The position numbers and the translations under genes were made by a program. A DNA stretch of 64,000 bases from Linanthus parryae. Its lineage: Eukaryota; Streptophyta; Magnoliopsida; Ericales; Polemoniaceae. Below the pieces are notes generated by a model that ran no database searches, was not told the DNA's origin, and was given only the letters and a program-made list of their open reading frames with translations. Below are positions 1 to 12,240 of this stretch, in pieces. Numbering within the stretch: position 1 is the stretch's first letter; each line of letters opens with the position of its first letter. The stretch lies in the NCBI GenBank assembly GCA_023055425.1, contig JALGPY010000001.1, forward strand, positions 140,145,368-140,209,367. The letters run 5' to 3'.

Positions 1-595
1 ATTGTCCACGTGAAGTGGCGATTGTATTAGCCACTTCAAATCAGCTGCTAATTTCTTCTACATTTTGGGGATGTTGCTGAAATTCGCCTCATTTCTTTGG
101 TTGAGGCAAAAGTTGTCGAAGTACCGAGTACTGTTGAGGCTGTGGTAATGTTTTGATACTATGAGTGCATCTGTGTTGATAATGACAGTCGCAACCAAGA
201 TAGTTTTTTTGGTGGGTGCGGCAAACCAAAATTACATTTTTCAATCAACGCTTAAGTCTCTTGCAAGATATGTACTTCAATTTGTTCTATATGCTTTTGT
301 TGTCAAGGATCTGTTCTATAGGTTGCAATTCTATCTTATGATTGTTATTATATTGAACCAGACTATTATATATTATTATTAATTAATTTTTGCATGCCTT
401 TTTAAAAAGAAATAATCACAGTGGAAAATGGATATGACAATATAATTGTGCTGTAACTACAATTTTTTGTGCAGTAATTATCAGCAGCCACATATTATCT
501 AATAAAAGTCTTGCCTTGTGGAAAAAGAAATCGGAAAGCTTGCAATGTTATAGCCATAATCTTCTTATTTGATATATATAGTACATTTCCATAAT
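1..595. other. Flank downstream of BURP gene 1, no gene recognised
   Basis: AT-rich sequence beyond the stop codon of the minus-strand BURP gene. A short open stretch near 60-155 could be a coding fragment entering from the left edge, but stops interrupt it and it matches nothing I recognise. The 3' UTR and poly(A) site of the BURP gene should lie at the right side of this interval; I could not place a signal with confidence. Confidence 0.4.
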
Positions 596-2093
596 CTAAT
601 TTTTGGTCCAAAGAACATGACCTAAAAAGAGAAAATGACATACAGGAACTTTTCCTGGTTTAACCTTGAGCAATCTAAACGCCAAATGGTCCGCATTCCA
701 ATGCTTTGAATTGGTATGACATATCGACACTCCTTTTACTTTAGTGCCATCTTCACCCACCAAGGAGACCATGGATAGTCTAACAGCATCTGTATTGTGA
801 CAGTAAAACACTGGATGAACATACAATAACTGATGGCACGACACAGCTGTATCTCCTCGTATCCTTTGTACTTCTGTAATAGTGTAACTCTGTAATGGAG
901 TCTCTTTCTCTACGTCTGTGGAGAGGGCTTGAATGTTCTTCCCAAGCTTTGAAATGCAATGATCGACCATTGACTCCAAAGAAGTTGCACAATATTTCTG
1001 CTCATTTTGAATTCCAGGACCTTCACAATATCCAATTGTTTCTTTCATGGTACGTGCTTCCAACGAATCAGGTTTCACCGAGAAATGTGTCAAAATGTCT
1101 GCGAGTCTCGTGGAATCAAAGGGTACTCTTTCAATATTCTCGCGGGGTAAAAATGGAAGGTGCTTGTGGATTGGTTGTGAGAATTCTAAGTTCAACTTTT
1201 TGCCTTTGACTAGGTCGCGTTCAAGGTAGAAAAGATCGAGACCCTGATAAGTGCGAACTTCCTCCGCTGTTGCCGCGTACCAATAAAAAGAAAGGAGGGT
1301 CAGGTCCTGTCCTGTGATGTTATTTTTCCTGCTTTCTTCAATCAGAGATAAAAAATTGTAGTTATCCGTCCTCCTTTCTGCAAATCAAGTTATAGAAAGA
1401 ATTTAGTAAATGGAATGCACCTTAATTTTATAATTTTTCTCATTGGGAAATCTAAAAAAAGACGTTTCTCACTAGAATCAGTAATAAGTTCAGATGTCAC
1501 TTCTCGGGAAAAAAAATTGGGTAAAGAAAGTCTATACGGTAAATGTTTTGAGACTCAATCGCACCCCATTATTTGTCGTTGTTTCTTCCAAATACTATCT
1601 GGAAGAAGTCGTGTGATGATCAATTGGCTACTGTTGAGAGCTGAAGACTCGGATTTAGGGGAAAAAATTTAAACTTACGGAGTTATATTATTTAACAAAT
1701 CAGTACTTGACCCTCAAATGGAGAAGTAAAATACTCTATCAACTGACCTGGTCCTACAAGATCCTTGAGAATTTTAGGCATCGGAGTGTTCGGCAATGCG
1801 GCATTCCAATAAGCTTCTTCACGAGTTAAAGCTGCTACATGACATGCAATCAAAGTGAGCTGCAAGAAACGTTAAAGTTGTGAGGGCTCTTTCATGGGCA
1901 CAGAATGATATATTGAAAAAAGAAACTTAAATGTCTAATGTAATTCACAATTGTGTCTGTGTCCTAGTTAAAACCACTTGTAAGGGCTATAAAAGACTTT
2001 ATGAGTATAGAAAGAATATGAAGAGCAACTCTAGAAAATCAACGAACTCACAGAAACAAATGTAAAAATGGTCATCTGGCAAGAGAATTCCAT
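596..2093 (-). CDS. BURP-domain protein, three exons (BURP gene 1)
   Basis: A plant-specific BURP protein, predicted to be secreted to the cell wall or apoplast. Exons on the minus strand are 2052-2093 (ATG at 2091-2093), 1748-1859 and 596-1377 (stop TAG at 596-598). Introns are GT-AG with phases 0 and 1, and joining them gives 311 residues without a stop. Exon 1 and the start of exon 2 encode a hydrophobic signal peptide. Exon 2 holds the conserved stretch around YWNAALPNTPMPK. Exon 3 holds the BURP domain: the block LDLFYLERDLVKGKKL, two upstream cysteines including CATSLESM, and the full CHX10CHX25CHX25CH signature ending in GHVLW. There are no RD22-type repeats between signal peptide and domain, so it is closest to the short USP/BNM2-like class (inference). 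Family members are linked to seed, reproductive and stress expression; its actual role is unknown. The second copy lies at 44446-46021. Confidence 0.9.
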
Positions 2094-2146
2094 TGATTTG
2101 ATTGATCAGAATCACAATTGTGAAGAACTTGGGTTTGAAGGACTAG

Positions 2147-2154
2147 TATTTATA
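2147..2154 (-). promoter_or_regulatory. TATA box of BURP gene 1
   Basis: The minus strand reads TATAAATA 54 bp upstream of the ATG. That predicts a transcription start about 25-30 bp further downstream and a 5' UTR of roughly 25-30 nt. It is the only good TATA match close to the start. Confidence 0.6.
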
Positions 2155-2488
2155 GCAGGACAATTTATGTAGTATCAAGAGTTCATCACATGTTAAGCAT
2201 TAATTTGTCAGTCATGCATATCACAAAAAAAGTGTATACGGTTATTTTTAAACATATGTATATCCAAATAAAGTTAGCTTGCCATGAATTTGTAACATAT
2301 CCACATTGATATGAGTTTTCCGTTACAAAAGTAACGTGTGCACATCCAGAGAGAACGAGCTTCCAGTTATTTTATAACGGATATAAGAGTGCGTTTCTTG
2401 TAACTTTATTAAGTATACACAGACAAATAGATTAAATTATAAAAATTATGGCATACACATATCATCGTATCTTTTATCTTATATCTCA

Positions 2489-2680
2489 TCTAATATAAAA
2501 GCAGAAAAATCCACGTATTGCCATTTGTCATATTTAAGCATTATGAATGTGACATTTGTAATCTTATGTGTCAATTTTCTCATAATCAACCAATGAAAAA
2601 TCGACATATACTCATCTATTGCTTTGTCATTCTGATTTTAAGGTTGCAATATTAGTTTGTAACGCATGGGCAATTAATAC
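2489..2680 (+). mobile_element. Candidate short non-autonomous Helitron-like element
   Basis: The left end reads A|TCTAATATAAAAGCAG, similar to the Helitron 5' ends at 12335 (+) and 21511 (-), which share TC followed by an AAAAG stretch. The right end, around AACGCATGGGCAATTAATACT, looks like a degraded Helitron 3' end but has no clear hairpin or CTAG. Size and AT-rich content suit the short non-autonomous Helitrons of plants. The right boundary is uncertain. Confidence 0.3.
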
Positions 2681-3640
2681 TCATTTAATATTATATAAAT
2701 ACGTATTGAATGTTCAAGCCTGGTTTTATGATCTGAATATAAATATGTTCTACATATATAGTGTTAAGTATATACCATGATAGGATAATAAATGCAAAAG
2801 TTATATAAAAGTAGAAAGCATGTTTATGAACTTTGCTTATAACAAGTATGTCCCGAATGTAAAACTGATAATTGTGATTGTATGTAATAAGATAACTTTG
2901 GTTTTGTGACCTGTATATTAATTATTTTAAATACTGGCACAAAATATATACTATAATAGCATAATTAATTTAAAAAATTTATAAGTACATGATCTTCATT
3001 AGTAAATCTTCTTATTATTTACAAGAATCATTCTTGAATGAATCATTAGTTGATGTACATTATATAGTTTTAAACATTTATAAAAAATATTATGATCTTA
3101 TATTTAAATTAAATATTAATGCAAATAAATTGAAAGAATGATATTCTTACAGACATAAGTTATTTGCATTTGTGCATCTACATATATGTAGATGACATTA
3201 TCCATTCTTTGAAAAATATTTCTCACTAATTAGTCCATGTTAATTTTCTCATAATTAACTTGATTTTTTTAATATGTTAAACAAGTCTCTTAAAATTACT
3301 CGATCTTATTATCTGACTATTAAAATTTATTTATAATGACGTAAAGCTTATATGATAATATTATAATGAGTTCAATTTGATATTAATCATACGGATACGT
3401 AAAATTTTGTCCATATTTTGATTATTATGTTATATTATCATTAGAATCTCCTCGAATAATTTTGTTTATCATTCTCACTATGATGATAAATGCCAAGCAA
3501 ATGGTAAACTGTTTCAATTATGTTTAAGAAAGGATGCACAATTCTCAATTAAAATAAGCTATTTTTATTATAAGCATTATGTATACAATTTAATGTGTAG
3601 AAACTTTTTTATGAGTTCGAATGAGATTACTAACTACAAC
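2681..3640. other. AT-rich intergenic DNA, nothing recognised
   Basis: No open frame, LTR or terminal inverted repeat could be supported. One short perfect palindrome, ATCTACATATATGTAGAT, lies near 3176-3193. Confidence 0.5.
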
Positions 3641-6250
3641 ATCTTCTAAAACTGATAGTTTTAGTGGTAAGATGTTACACTTACACCCATCAAGGGCATT
3701 ATTCCAATCTAGATGTTACACTTACAGCCTCGCTACAAACCAAATCCTTAAAATAAATAATTAAAACTTTGAAACATGTCTCGCCACAAACATGGGCATT
3801 ATTTCAATCTAGAGATTCTCTAAGTCTAACAGAAGTTCTAAAGTAAGTAAATGTGATCTACTAAACTTTTCTTATGTATGTCGAGTCGCGCTCCCGTTAC
3901 TCCAAGTTTCCACCTAAACCTGTGGTGCAGAAATAAAAAGAAACACCACAGTTTCCAAAGTCAGCGCAAAAAACTGAGTAAGCAACACCCAAGCATGTAA
4001 ACAGATTATAAGTAGTAAAAATGACACATAAGTTTGAAGAGTAAAGAATTCGAGTAAGAGTATAAGTATGAAATAAGAATTCACCAATCTTTTCCTTTTG
4101 TCACTTCACTTGTGGGGAAACATTCCCAAACTCTTTTCCCTTTAGTATCTCAATTAGGGAAACATTCCCAAACTTCCTTCCTTGTCTAATCGGGACTTTC
4201 AAACTTAAATAGTAAAGGTCAAATCTTGGAAATTCATATTTTATCTCGTTGAAACGGGGAAGATCTACTAATAACTGGCTACCAGACCATAAGTGTCGAC
4301 ACCCCCCAAGACTTCTTGCGGCCAGAGAGGTAAGTACTGGAGCGAACTCGGGGCGGTTGCGACCGAGTAAAATAAAATAAAGTGGGTCGAGAGACGTAGT
4401 CCACATCGACCTAAGGTCAAAATATTGATCCCCGGTACAACTATTCCACTTTACGTCTTTACCTCTTATTATCATTTCATGTGATAGTTGTGATAGAATT
4501 ACCTTTGTAAAATCAGTAAACTTTCTCGAATAAACAGTTCAAGTAAATCACAAAATCAGTTTAGACACGAAAGAAGATATGGGCACTAGGCCTGGCATGT
4601 TTACTTACCTTGAATCTCAAGCAAAACAAATCACTTCCTAGTAATACTCGACGTATCATTCGTCAACGAAATTTGTCGCCTACAAATTTAATAATATCCT
4701 AATCAACATATTGCACACAAAGTCGTATGAAATAAATCCCTTACTAACTCTCCCCAACCTTGCTAACGTGAACAACCTCTTTTATAATAAAATACGCTTT
4801 ATAAATCTAACGTTTATTATTTGTAAAAACACACTAAGCTATAATTATATAAATATAACTTATAAGATTAGATAAAATATCATTTTTATTATTTAGGGTA
4901 GAGAAGCATATTATTTTCCTAAAAAAAAAATTATAATTCTAATAGTAGCTTCTCCCAACCAAACAAGCCTTAGTAGAGAATATAGGTTATACACTAACTA
5001 ACTTTTATTTAAAAGAAATAACAAATTTATTTATGAAAAATAACTTATTCTAATTTGTTACAAACTTATAAAAATAAGTAAGAAAAATATACTTTTATCA
5101 CCCTTATTCTACACTTTTATTTTTTTGGATAAAGATGAGCAAAAAAAGTAAATGTCTTTTGTGAGACTTGAACCCAAGACCTTCTCATACCCACCAAGCT
5201 TTAAGTGTTACTATATAACCACTAGTCTAGGCCCCCACTTGTTCTCTCCCTCATCACATTTATTATTATTAACTAACTAGCTAAATTAAATAATGAGAAA
5301 ACAAAAATCAAAACAAAACAAAATAACAGAGACAAAGTGACGGGTTCATACCCGAACAGAGAAAGAGAGACGACGGGATGGAGGGGAGGCCGACGGTGGC
5401 GTCGGAAGGAGGGCGGACGACGGCGGCGAGAGGCCGACGGAAACGGGCGGCGGCGTCGGGCGCGTTCGGAGCTCTGGTTGGGCTCTTCTCGGCTGGTCCG
5501 GTCAAAATCCGGCGACCCGAACGGAAACGAGAGAGAGATATCTAGGGTGAGGGAGATTGAGAGAGCTAATGTTGGTGTGAGAAATCTTTGAGATTGAGGG
5601 GGTTTTTATAGGCTTCGGGTGTATAATTTGCCGCCAAGGAGGAGACCTACTTGTTGTTCATCGATTCCGAATTGGGACCAAAATTTGGCGAAACTGGTTT
5701 ACTTGTTGCTATATTATCGACATTTGAAGAGTTTGGATCGAATTGGTAGTGTATTGGGACGAATTGGTGGTGTTTTGGGATGGTTTGGGTGTTGGCGGCG
5801 AAGTCGTCGGTTTGTTCTCCCGTCCATTGAAGGAGATGAGGAAGAAGATGACTTCTTTAGGGTAAAGACACTTTAACCCCTACTGGTTTAGGCTTAATAC
5901 AACAAGCACCCCCTTAGTTAAATAAAAGACACTATAATAGTTATAAGAAAATACATAAAAGCACCTAGGTAGTTTATAACATTAAAATTAACTTTTAAAT
6001 AATAACAACTAGTACCCAAACTTATCCCAATGTTATATTAACACCAAATAATATCATAAAATATAATAGTAGCATATTAACACCCAATAGTAATAATGAG
6101 ATTATATTAACACTCAATAATTTCATAAAATACTCGTTTCAACATATTAACACTTAATATTATCTAAAAATACCCGTTTCTAAATAACGGGGTATTTTAA
6201 TTTTTATTCCTCAGAGGCGATGCTAATAAAATCAAAAAGTCAAGAATTTT
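3641..6250. other. Unresolved repeat-like block, probably LTR-derived
   Basis: The composition shifts sharply. An AT-rich part (3641-5300) is followed by a GC-rich, CGG-rich segment (5340-5520) and then by a stretch around 5870-5930 that resembles sequence often seen in dispersed plant repeats. The ORFs at 4101-4475 (-), 5308-5505 (-) and 5337-5876 (+) show no domain I recognise and probably arise from base composition. I found no matching LTR pair or TSD, so a solo or truncated LTR is only a suggestion. Confidence 0.3.
5155..5243 (-). repeat. tRNA-derived SINE-like segment
   Basis: The minus strand carries an A-box-like TAGACTAGTGG and, about 45 nt further on, a B-box-like GGTTCAAGTCT, the arrangement of an internal RNA polymerase III promoter. 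The sequence does not fold into a convincing tRNA and has no obvious anticodon arm, so a SINE head or tRNA pseudogene fits better than a functional tRNA. It differs from the SINE at 49916-50060. No target-site duplication was identified. Confidence 0.4.
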
Positions 6251-6779
6251 AGTAGCTAGCAGAAAAGACACTAGGAAGAAACAACTTAATAATTTAAGCC
6301 AGTGATGAACAACTCACTCGTGTTTACTGCACTATTCGTCAATCATGTTTAGTTACTCGTTTAACCAATCATAGTTCGTAGATACGAGAGAAACTAATCA
6401 TGTTTGGAATTCCTTATGAGAGTTCAGAACAAGTAGATATTTTGGTAGTGTAGAGATAAACATCACGGCAAGAGATGCTATGAGAGTAGGTACTCTTGTA
6501 GTGGGAGAATTTTATGGTAGAACTTTAGTACTGAGAGATTGTAATATGTGCTAAATTTTAGGTAAGACATATTTTTCCTAAGGTATTTTTTATCACAACG
6601 GCGACAATTTTATATTAAAGTACCATAATATCTCTTAATACAAAATAATTAGTCGAATAACATCACTGATAGAAAAAACATATTTTCGTAGATATGATCG
6701 GATCAGTGAAGTGCTATTCAGTTTTTCTGTTATCCTTTTAAGAATATGCACTAGAGATTATTGAATACTGTTGAATTTA

Positions 6780-8289
6780 GCAAACTCTCAATTGGTCATG
6801 ACGACATCCATGGAATTGTAGAAAAGAGTAAAAATCTTCTCTAGACACTTTCAACTATGGAAAAGTCATTCCGATAAGCTAGAAGCTAAATTGAAGTATG
6901 TATCTTGGTTGAATATTTGAAGGATAATAAGGCAACTTATTTTATGATCTTAAGGATCAAAAGGTTATTGTCGTCACAATACCAGATTCTTGGAAAGGGG
7001 ATCATATGAATAAGAAACGGTAATGCATAGTTGTTTTAAAGGAGCTTAAGGGAGAGGTTCAAGTTGTTAATTCTAAGATAACGCAAACACAAGAAGTATA
7101 AATTTATGCTGTTTTGAATACACAAGAAACGGAGATATTTTTTTTAGTGGGAGAGTTATAAGAAAACCTCATAGGTTAAGCTACTTGGGATAAGTTGAAT
7201 CTCGAATAAGTTTTAACCCAGTCCTAATACTATGAAGAGACTATGAATGATGCAGATGCAAAGTCATGATATTAGTCTGTAGAATCTGAGATAACATTCA
7301 TGTAGTATAACTACCTTTTGGACATTGTAGAATTGCAAGTTGAGATAAAAATTATTGGTTGCAAATGGACCTACAATAGAAAGAGAAGAGTAGATGGAAA
7401 GGTGAAAACCTAAAAAGCTAGGTCGATTATGCGGGTAGATATATATAGGTCTATTCAGATTCTCGTTCGTATTTTCTGCTTATCTTTCAGTAGTGAGATA
7501 TGGAAGAAGTATGTCAGGATGGATGCATCTACATGAAGTGACCAGAAGAGTTAGTTGTGCAAGCTAAGGTGAAATACAACCTTAAGATGTCAATTGACAT
7601 GGGGATTAAGCTAGTATTCAAATCTTACAACATTCGTTTTGTCCAGGCAATCAAATATCATAGTTTGATTCATGTCTTAACGAATCTCGCGTGTATAAGA
7701 GATGCAACGAAAATTGGTAATTTTCTTGTGCTCCATGTTGAGGATGGCTCATTGGAAAAAATGTTCGACATACATATTCAGTGAATGTGTGATTATCTAG
7801 TAAACGTAATATGTGGGATTTAGGAAAACCATTCAGATTCTCGGTATTAAGCTCTCACGAGATCGGGAGAATAAAATGATGGTTGTTTCTAAAGTCGCAT
7901 ATATCAGTAAAGTTCTTTCATCTTTCAAGTATGCAAAGACTCCAAGATAGCATTATTGCTTATAGCGTGTGGAGTTTCTCTGTCTGATAATCAGTGTTTA
8001 GAACACGTGATTAGATGGAGAGGGAAAATGCAGTTCCTCGTGCTTTAGTAAAGGGAGCCTATGTTTAGTAATTGACAAGATAACTGTTTTGCTTTTAGCA
8101 AAGATACAGAAAATTCATTTACAAGGAAAGATCAGTAGTGGACTCCGATAAAAGCATACTGAGGAACCTGAGAAGATTTAGAGTAGATATGTTGGTTTAT
8201 CATGTACGAAGTCTACACATGAATTCAAACTTCCAATTATGAAGAATTTCTAGATTCTTAATTTATGGCTTTGAGATTAAGTGGGAGAT
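6780..8289 (+). pseudogene. Decayed Copia gag-pol relic
   Basis: Plus-strand fragments in shifting frames match the order of a Copia polyprotein. They are a gag-like stretch ending near IPDSW (about 6900-7000), the RT entry block around IGCKWTYNRKRR (about 7350-7420), a MDASTWK-like remnant of the RT core (about 7520), an equivalent of the SWNIRF block (7557-7700), a decayed YVDD region (about 7730), the block corresponding to LGIKLSRDRENKM (about 7840-7890), and a remnant of the stretch following it (about 7950). Protease and integrase were not found. Stops and frameshifts are frequent. A polypurine tract, AAGTGGGAGA at 8279-8288, closes the internal region. The motifs resemble the Angela branch of Copia (inference). 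Confidence 0.75.
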
Positions 8290-9650
8290 CGTTTGGAATT
8301 GTATTCAGAAAGCCATATTAATGGTTGAATTAATAATTCTTAATTGATTACTTTTCACATCTTAATTTAGCAAACACATGAGTCTGAAAATGCTATTTAT
8401 TATTTTCCATATAAATATGGCGAGTTCGGACATGCGCGAGAATGATTGTCAGTTATTTATGGAATATAAGTAAGGGTTCACAGTCTAGATAATTTTGGAC
8501 AAACCATCGGAACAAGTGTAGAGTAACATTATAGTGACACATCTCGGTCAAGGAAACGGTGTATTTTCAACTTGTTACACTAGCATACTTTGTGTATGTT
8601 GAACATGACCGCTATATAAAATATAATTATCTCGGACTGAATAAAGTGAGATAATAAAATATTTCACTGTTATTGGTAATACTGGAAATTATTAATCTAT
8701 GATTGTTTACGTGGACACAAATCTTGATTAATCATTATTTTGATATATTGAGTGAGCATCAAATGTGAGTCAACAATACTGGTATATTGGATAGTGATTG
8801 TTAAGATTTGGTGAAAGCTAATCGAATAATGGAATCCACGTCTCATATGAGAATGATGTACCCTCCTGGGAGCTCACTAGGTTTCATTATGTCAAGTCTG
8901 GCCAACTGGTTATTTGTAACCAGACATAACGGATAGGGGTTGAGCGGTTTAGATCAGAGAATACATAAGATGTTTATGAGATCAAAATTGTCAGTAAGAG
9001 TATATCGATATTAACGGGTATATGTAATATTTAACGTGGGGAGTTATCTAATATTAATTATAGGAGCTCATACATAATGATGATAATAAATGTCGGAGTA
9101 CAATTATAGTTTTATGGTGGAGTAAAATTTAATTAATAATTAGATTAGAATTTAATTCGGCTTGAATTATGAGTTCAAATCTACTATTGGGAGCTGATTC
9201 ATTTATTTTCTCCAGAGGTCCCTGACGTAGTCCAACATAAGTGGGATCATTTGACCACAAGTGTTTTTGAGTCTCAGTGTGTGAAATGCAAATTGAGATT
9301 ATGTTTGGTATTTTATATTTGATGGATATTACTATAAACCATATGATTATGACTTAATTGCAAGATACACTGAAGTCCGTAGGGAGGGACTTGCTACATA
9401 AAGTTTTCCTAAAAGGGACTTGGGTGCAATTATGTGTATTCCTAATATAGGGTTAGTAATATGTCTTTATAAATAGTCCACCATAGTCCTTAAGTGATGG
9501 TGATTGATCTATATCTTTTTCACACAAGAGAGAAAACGCTAGCTGTGCATTCATGGGCTTTTCATGTTCGAATCACCATTGTACTTGAATCGGAGCTTGG
9601 ATCATACGTCGGAAGGCTTCCGGACATACCATATTCCGTTTTTGATGTTT
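8290..9650 (+). repeat. LTR-like segment downstream of the Copia relic
   Basis: It follows the polypurine tract directly and begins CGTTTGGAATTG, a slightly mutated form of a Copia LTR start. TATAAATA at 9468-9475 is a plausible core promoter, followed by pyrimidine-rich and leader-like sequence. The right boundary is a guess: no CA end, TSD or second LTR copy was found in the window. It therefore looks like the 3' LTR of a truncated element. Confidence 0.5.
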
Positions 9651-10098
9651 CGGCCTAAATAACGACCTCAGACTGTTTTTGGTGAAACACGAAAGGTGTA
9701 GATCTCGGAAAAAAAGGGACAAGAAGAACCGGCGTGTCAATCGGAGTTGTAGAACAACTCCATATATCGCCGGTCAAAGTTTCTGATCCGCAGTTGATTT
9801 TCAGCAGCATCTGAATTCGGTTTTCGGAGCATAACTTGAGCGATAGATGTCCGATGAACACAAGTCATATATGAAAATTATGTATCTAGACGAGACAAAT
9901 CAATTGGAACAGGTCTTGCAGTCAGATTTGAAACGCAACTTTGTCGACAGAAGCTGGTCAAAGTTTTGGGAATCGCGCCATAGAAGTCCAGATGGACTGT
10001 GGGAAGTTTTATTCTGTAAGCTAACTTACGACGATAATTTTTTGAATGCTATGATTAATTCTCTGCATAAATCACGTGGTCCAGAATAAACCTCGTCA
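9651..10098 (+). other. Leader-like region with an unrecognised ORF
   Basis: Contains an ATG-initiated frame of 80 codons at 9847-10089 (+) with no motif I recognise. It may be the remains of a retroelement leader or gag. Not supported as a gene. Confidence 0.25.
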
Positions 10099-10099
10099 A

Positions 10100-10450
10100 A
10101 TTTTCCCATAAATACTACCTATAAATTTTCATTGTGCCTAGTCTTGTAAAGGGACACATTAATTACATGTTTTCGGAAAATTGTAGCTCGAAAAATATCA
10201 TATCTCTGCAATACAGAATGAGTAATAAAATTGTAAGAAAGCAATTTAGTATTCATGAATAAATCAATTTTCCCTAAGAGAAAGAAAGAAATAGACCCAT
10301 GAATGTATGAAAAAATATTTGAAACAGTGTAGCAACACGTGTTAGAGAACAATTATGATTTTATTACGCGGCGTGATGGTGTTAATAGTTTTCTGAGAGC
10401 AATAGTCCTGAATTACTAAATGATGTTTGTGTACTATGCTTTTGGGATGG
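10100..10450. repeat. Anonymous dispersed repeat, copy 1
   Basis: Similar over about 300 bp, allowing mismatches, to 55460-55910. Shared anchors include TTAATTACATG, a GAGTAAT..AAATTG-type stretch, a CATGAAT stretch and TTTTAT(T/C)A(C/T)GCGGCGTGA. The second copy is interrupted by a LINE tail. The family is not identified; no coding capacity or termini were recognised. Confidence 0.55.
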
Positions 10451-10459
10451 GGTTATGAA

Positions 10460-12240
10460 AAACTCTAAAGTTGGTATATACCTTGGCTGTGCTATCCTTA
10501 ACTGAAACTAGCAAAAAGATGAATTTCAGTTTATACTTGACAACATGAAGAAGAAGTTGGGAGGGTTAAAGGCTAGTAGACTCTCAGTGGCTGGTAGAGC
10601 TACTTTGATTAAGAGCTCCTTTGCTACTATCCTTATCTATGCATCCATCTTTACAGACATCGACACAACCTCAGGGAACTAGAATAGCACTGGGCTATTC
10701 TTGTAGAAGGGGACTAGAGAAGGGAATAAGCTTCACAACATTGCTTGGATTATTGTAACAAACCAAAAAACTTAGGAGGCATTGGGCTTAGAAGTGCCAA
10801 AAAATTGATTAGAGCCATCCTGGCTGGCCAGTATAGGAGATTGATTAAAAATAAGGACAAGTTATTGTGTAGAATTCTCTCTGCCATATACAAAAAAGGG
10901 CCTGTGGGGTTGTCCCTTACTTCGATAAGCATGTGCGAGGGAAGGATCTGGTTCTGAAAGGTGTTGACTTTGATCTGGGCTAAGGTGATGTGAGCTCCTA
11001 GAATGATACTAGGTCCAATAACATCACGTTGAGGAGCTTGTTTCATGGGCCATTAACTTAGAATGAATAGCTTCTATTTGTCAGAGCTGTTTGGGAAAGC
11101 AGGGAAAATGGAGATTGGCATGTGTGTTTTGTCCTTCCTAGTACCATTATCCAGACCCTTCTGAGCACTGCATTCATTCCATCCTCCTTCAAACCTGATA
11201 TCCCTAGGTGGACCGTGTCTGCTGATGATTCTAACGGCCCCGTGATCATAAACCTTGGAACCGGATTTGGATGTTGCATCTACCACGAGAACTTATATTC
11301 TATGTCTGGCTTTTGTTTCACCACGAAGACTTAGCCTCTTTATTCATAATCATCCTAACATTTTCCCTGTCTGTGGACTTCATGAGGAGTCCCTGGATCT
11401 TTTATTCAAATAGCCTTCTCAAGGAGTTATGGAACGAGATGGACTGCCCCCTAACCTGCTCCCGTCCTCCCCTATTCCTCTTGATGAGTGGTTTCTTGGC
11501 AATGGCTATCCTAATCTCTTTTGGAAGAGCACTAGCGAACCTCCTTCTTTGCCTGTTGGATCATATGAAAGATGAGAAATTATCTGGTGTTTGGTAACTC
11601 CACTACTGTGATACCTGGGAGAATCATGACTTGCACGGTGAAAAGGGACGTGGAAAATTGATTCCTCTACATGGACAATTACAGTTCCAAAATTAGAACT
11701 CCCACTAGTATCAGTAACTGGACTAAACCCCCTACATGTTGGACAAAGTTTAACATTGATGAAGCCTCGAAACCTTCTTGTCAGGGCACTGTAGGTCTTC
11801 TCAGAAACTCTAATGGTGCCTGGATTGTAGGTTTTTCTTACCGAGTGTTCTCTCCTTCGCCTCTGCTCACTGAAGCTGTGTCCCTCTGTGCTAGGATGTA
11901 CATGGCCAAAATGTCTAATAGTTCTGGTATTATCGCTGATACCGATTGCAGTGAACATGTCAAACTGTATCATCATCCTGATCTTGTTGCTGTAATTATC
12001 ATCCATGAATGCAAGCTGCTAGAAACTATTGCAGGGGTGAAGCTGGAGTTAACAAATCTGTTGACTCCCTTGCTACTGTAGCCACAAACCGTGGGCAAAA
12101 CTCATCTATTGTGCATGTTATTTCTGTTTTTAATCCTATCTTTGAACAATGTTTTTTAAGCCACCCTACCACGTTTTTGGAGGGGGTTTGGTTGAGGATG
12201 AAAGGGGTGATCTCTCCCCTACATGAACCTCCTTAGTTTA
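10460..12240 (+). pseudogene. LINE (L1-type) relic: RT C-terminus, zinc-binding region, RNase H
   Basis: In order on the plus strand: the C-terminal RT region of a plant L1 around ILDNMKKKLGGLKASRLSVAGRATL (about 10520-10640), the block NLGGIGLRSAKK (10745-10957), a degraded zinc-binding RT-associated region (about 11340-11600), and an RNase H-like (RVT_3) domain at 11671-12081 with the stretch KFNIDEAS and GLLRNSNGAW. Several frameshifts separate the parts. The 5' half, including endonuclease and ORF1, is missing, as expected of a 5'-truncated insertion that then decayed. No clean poly(A) or TSD could be assigned. Confidence 0.8.

Noticed and set aside
4101..4475. 124-codon minus-strand ORF
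   Set aside because: No recognisable domain; lies in a repeat-like block with no gene structure around it.
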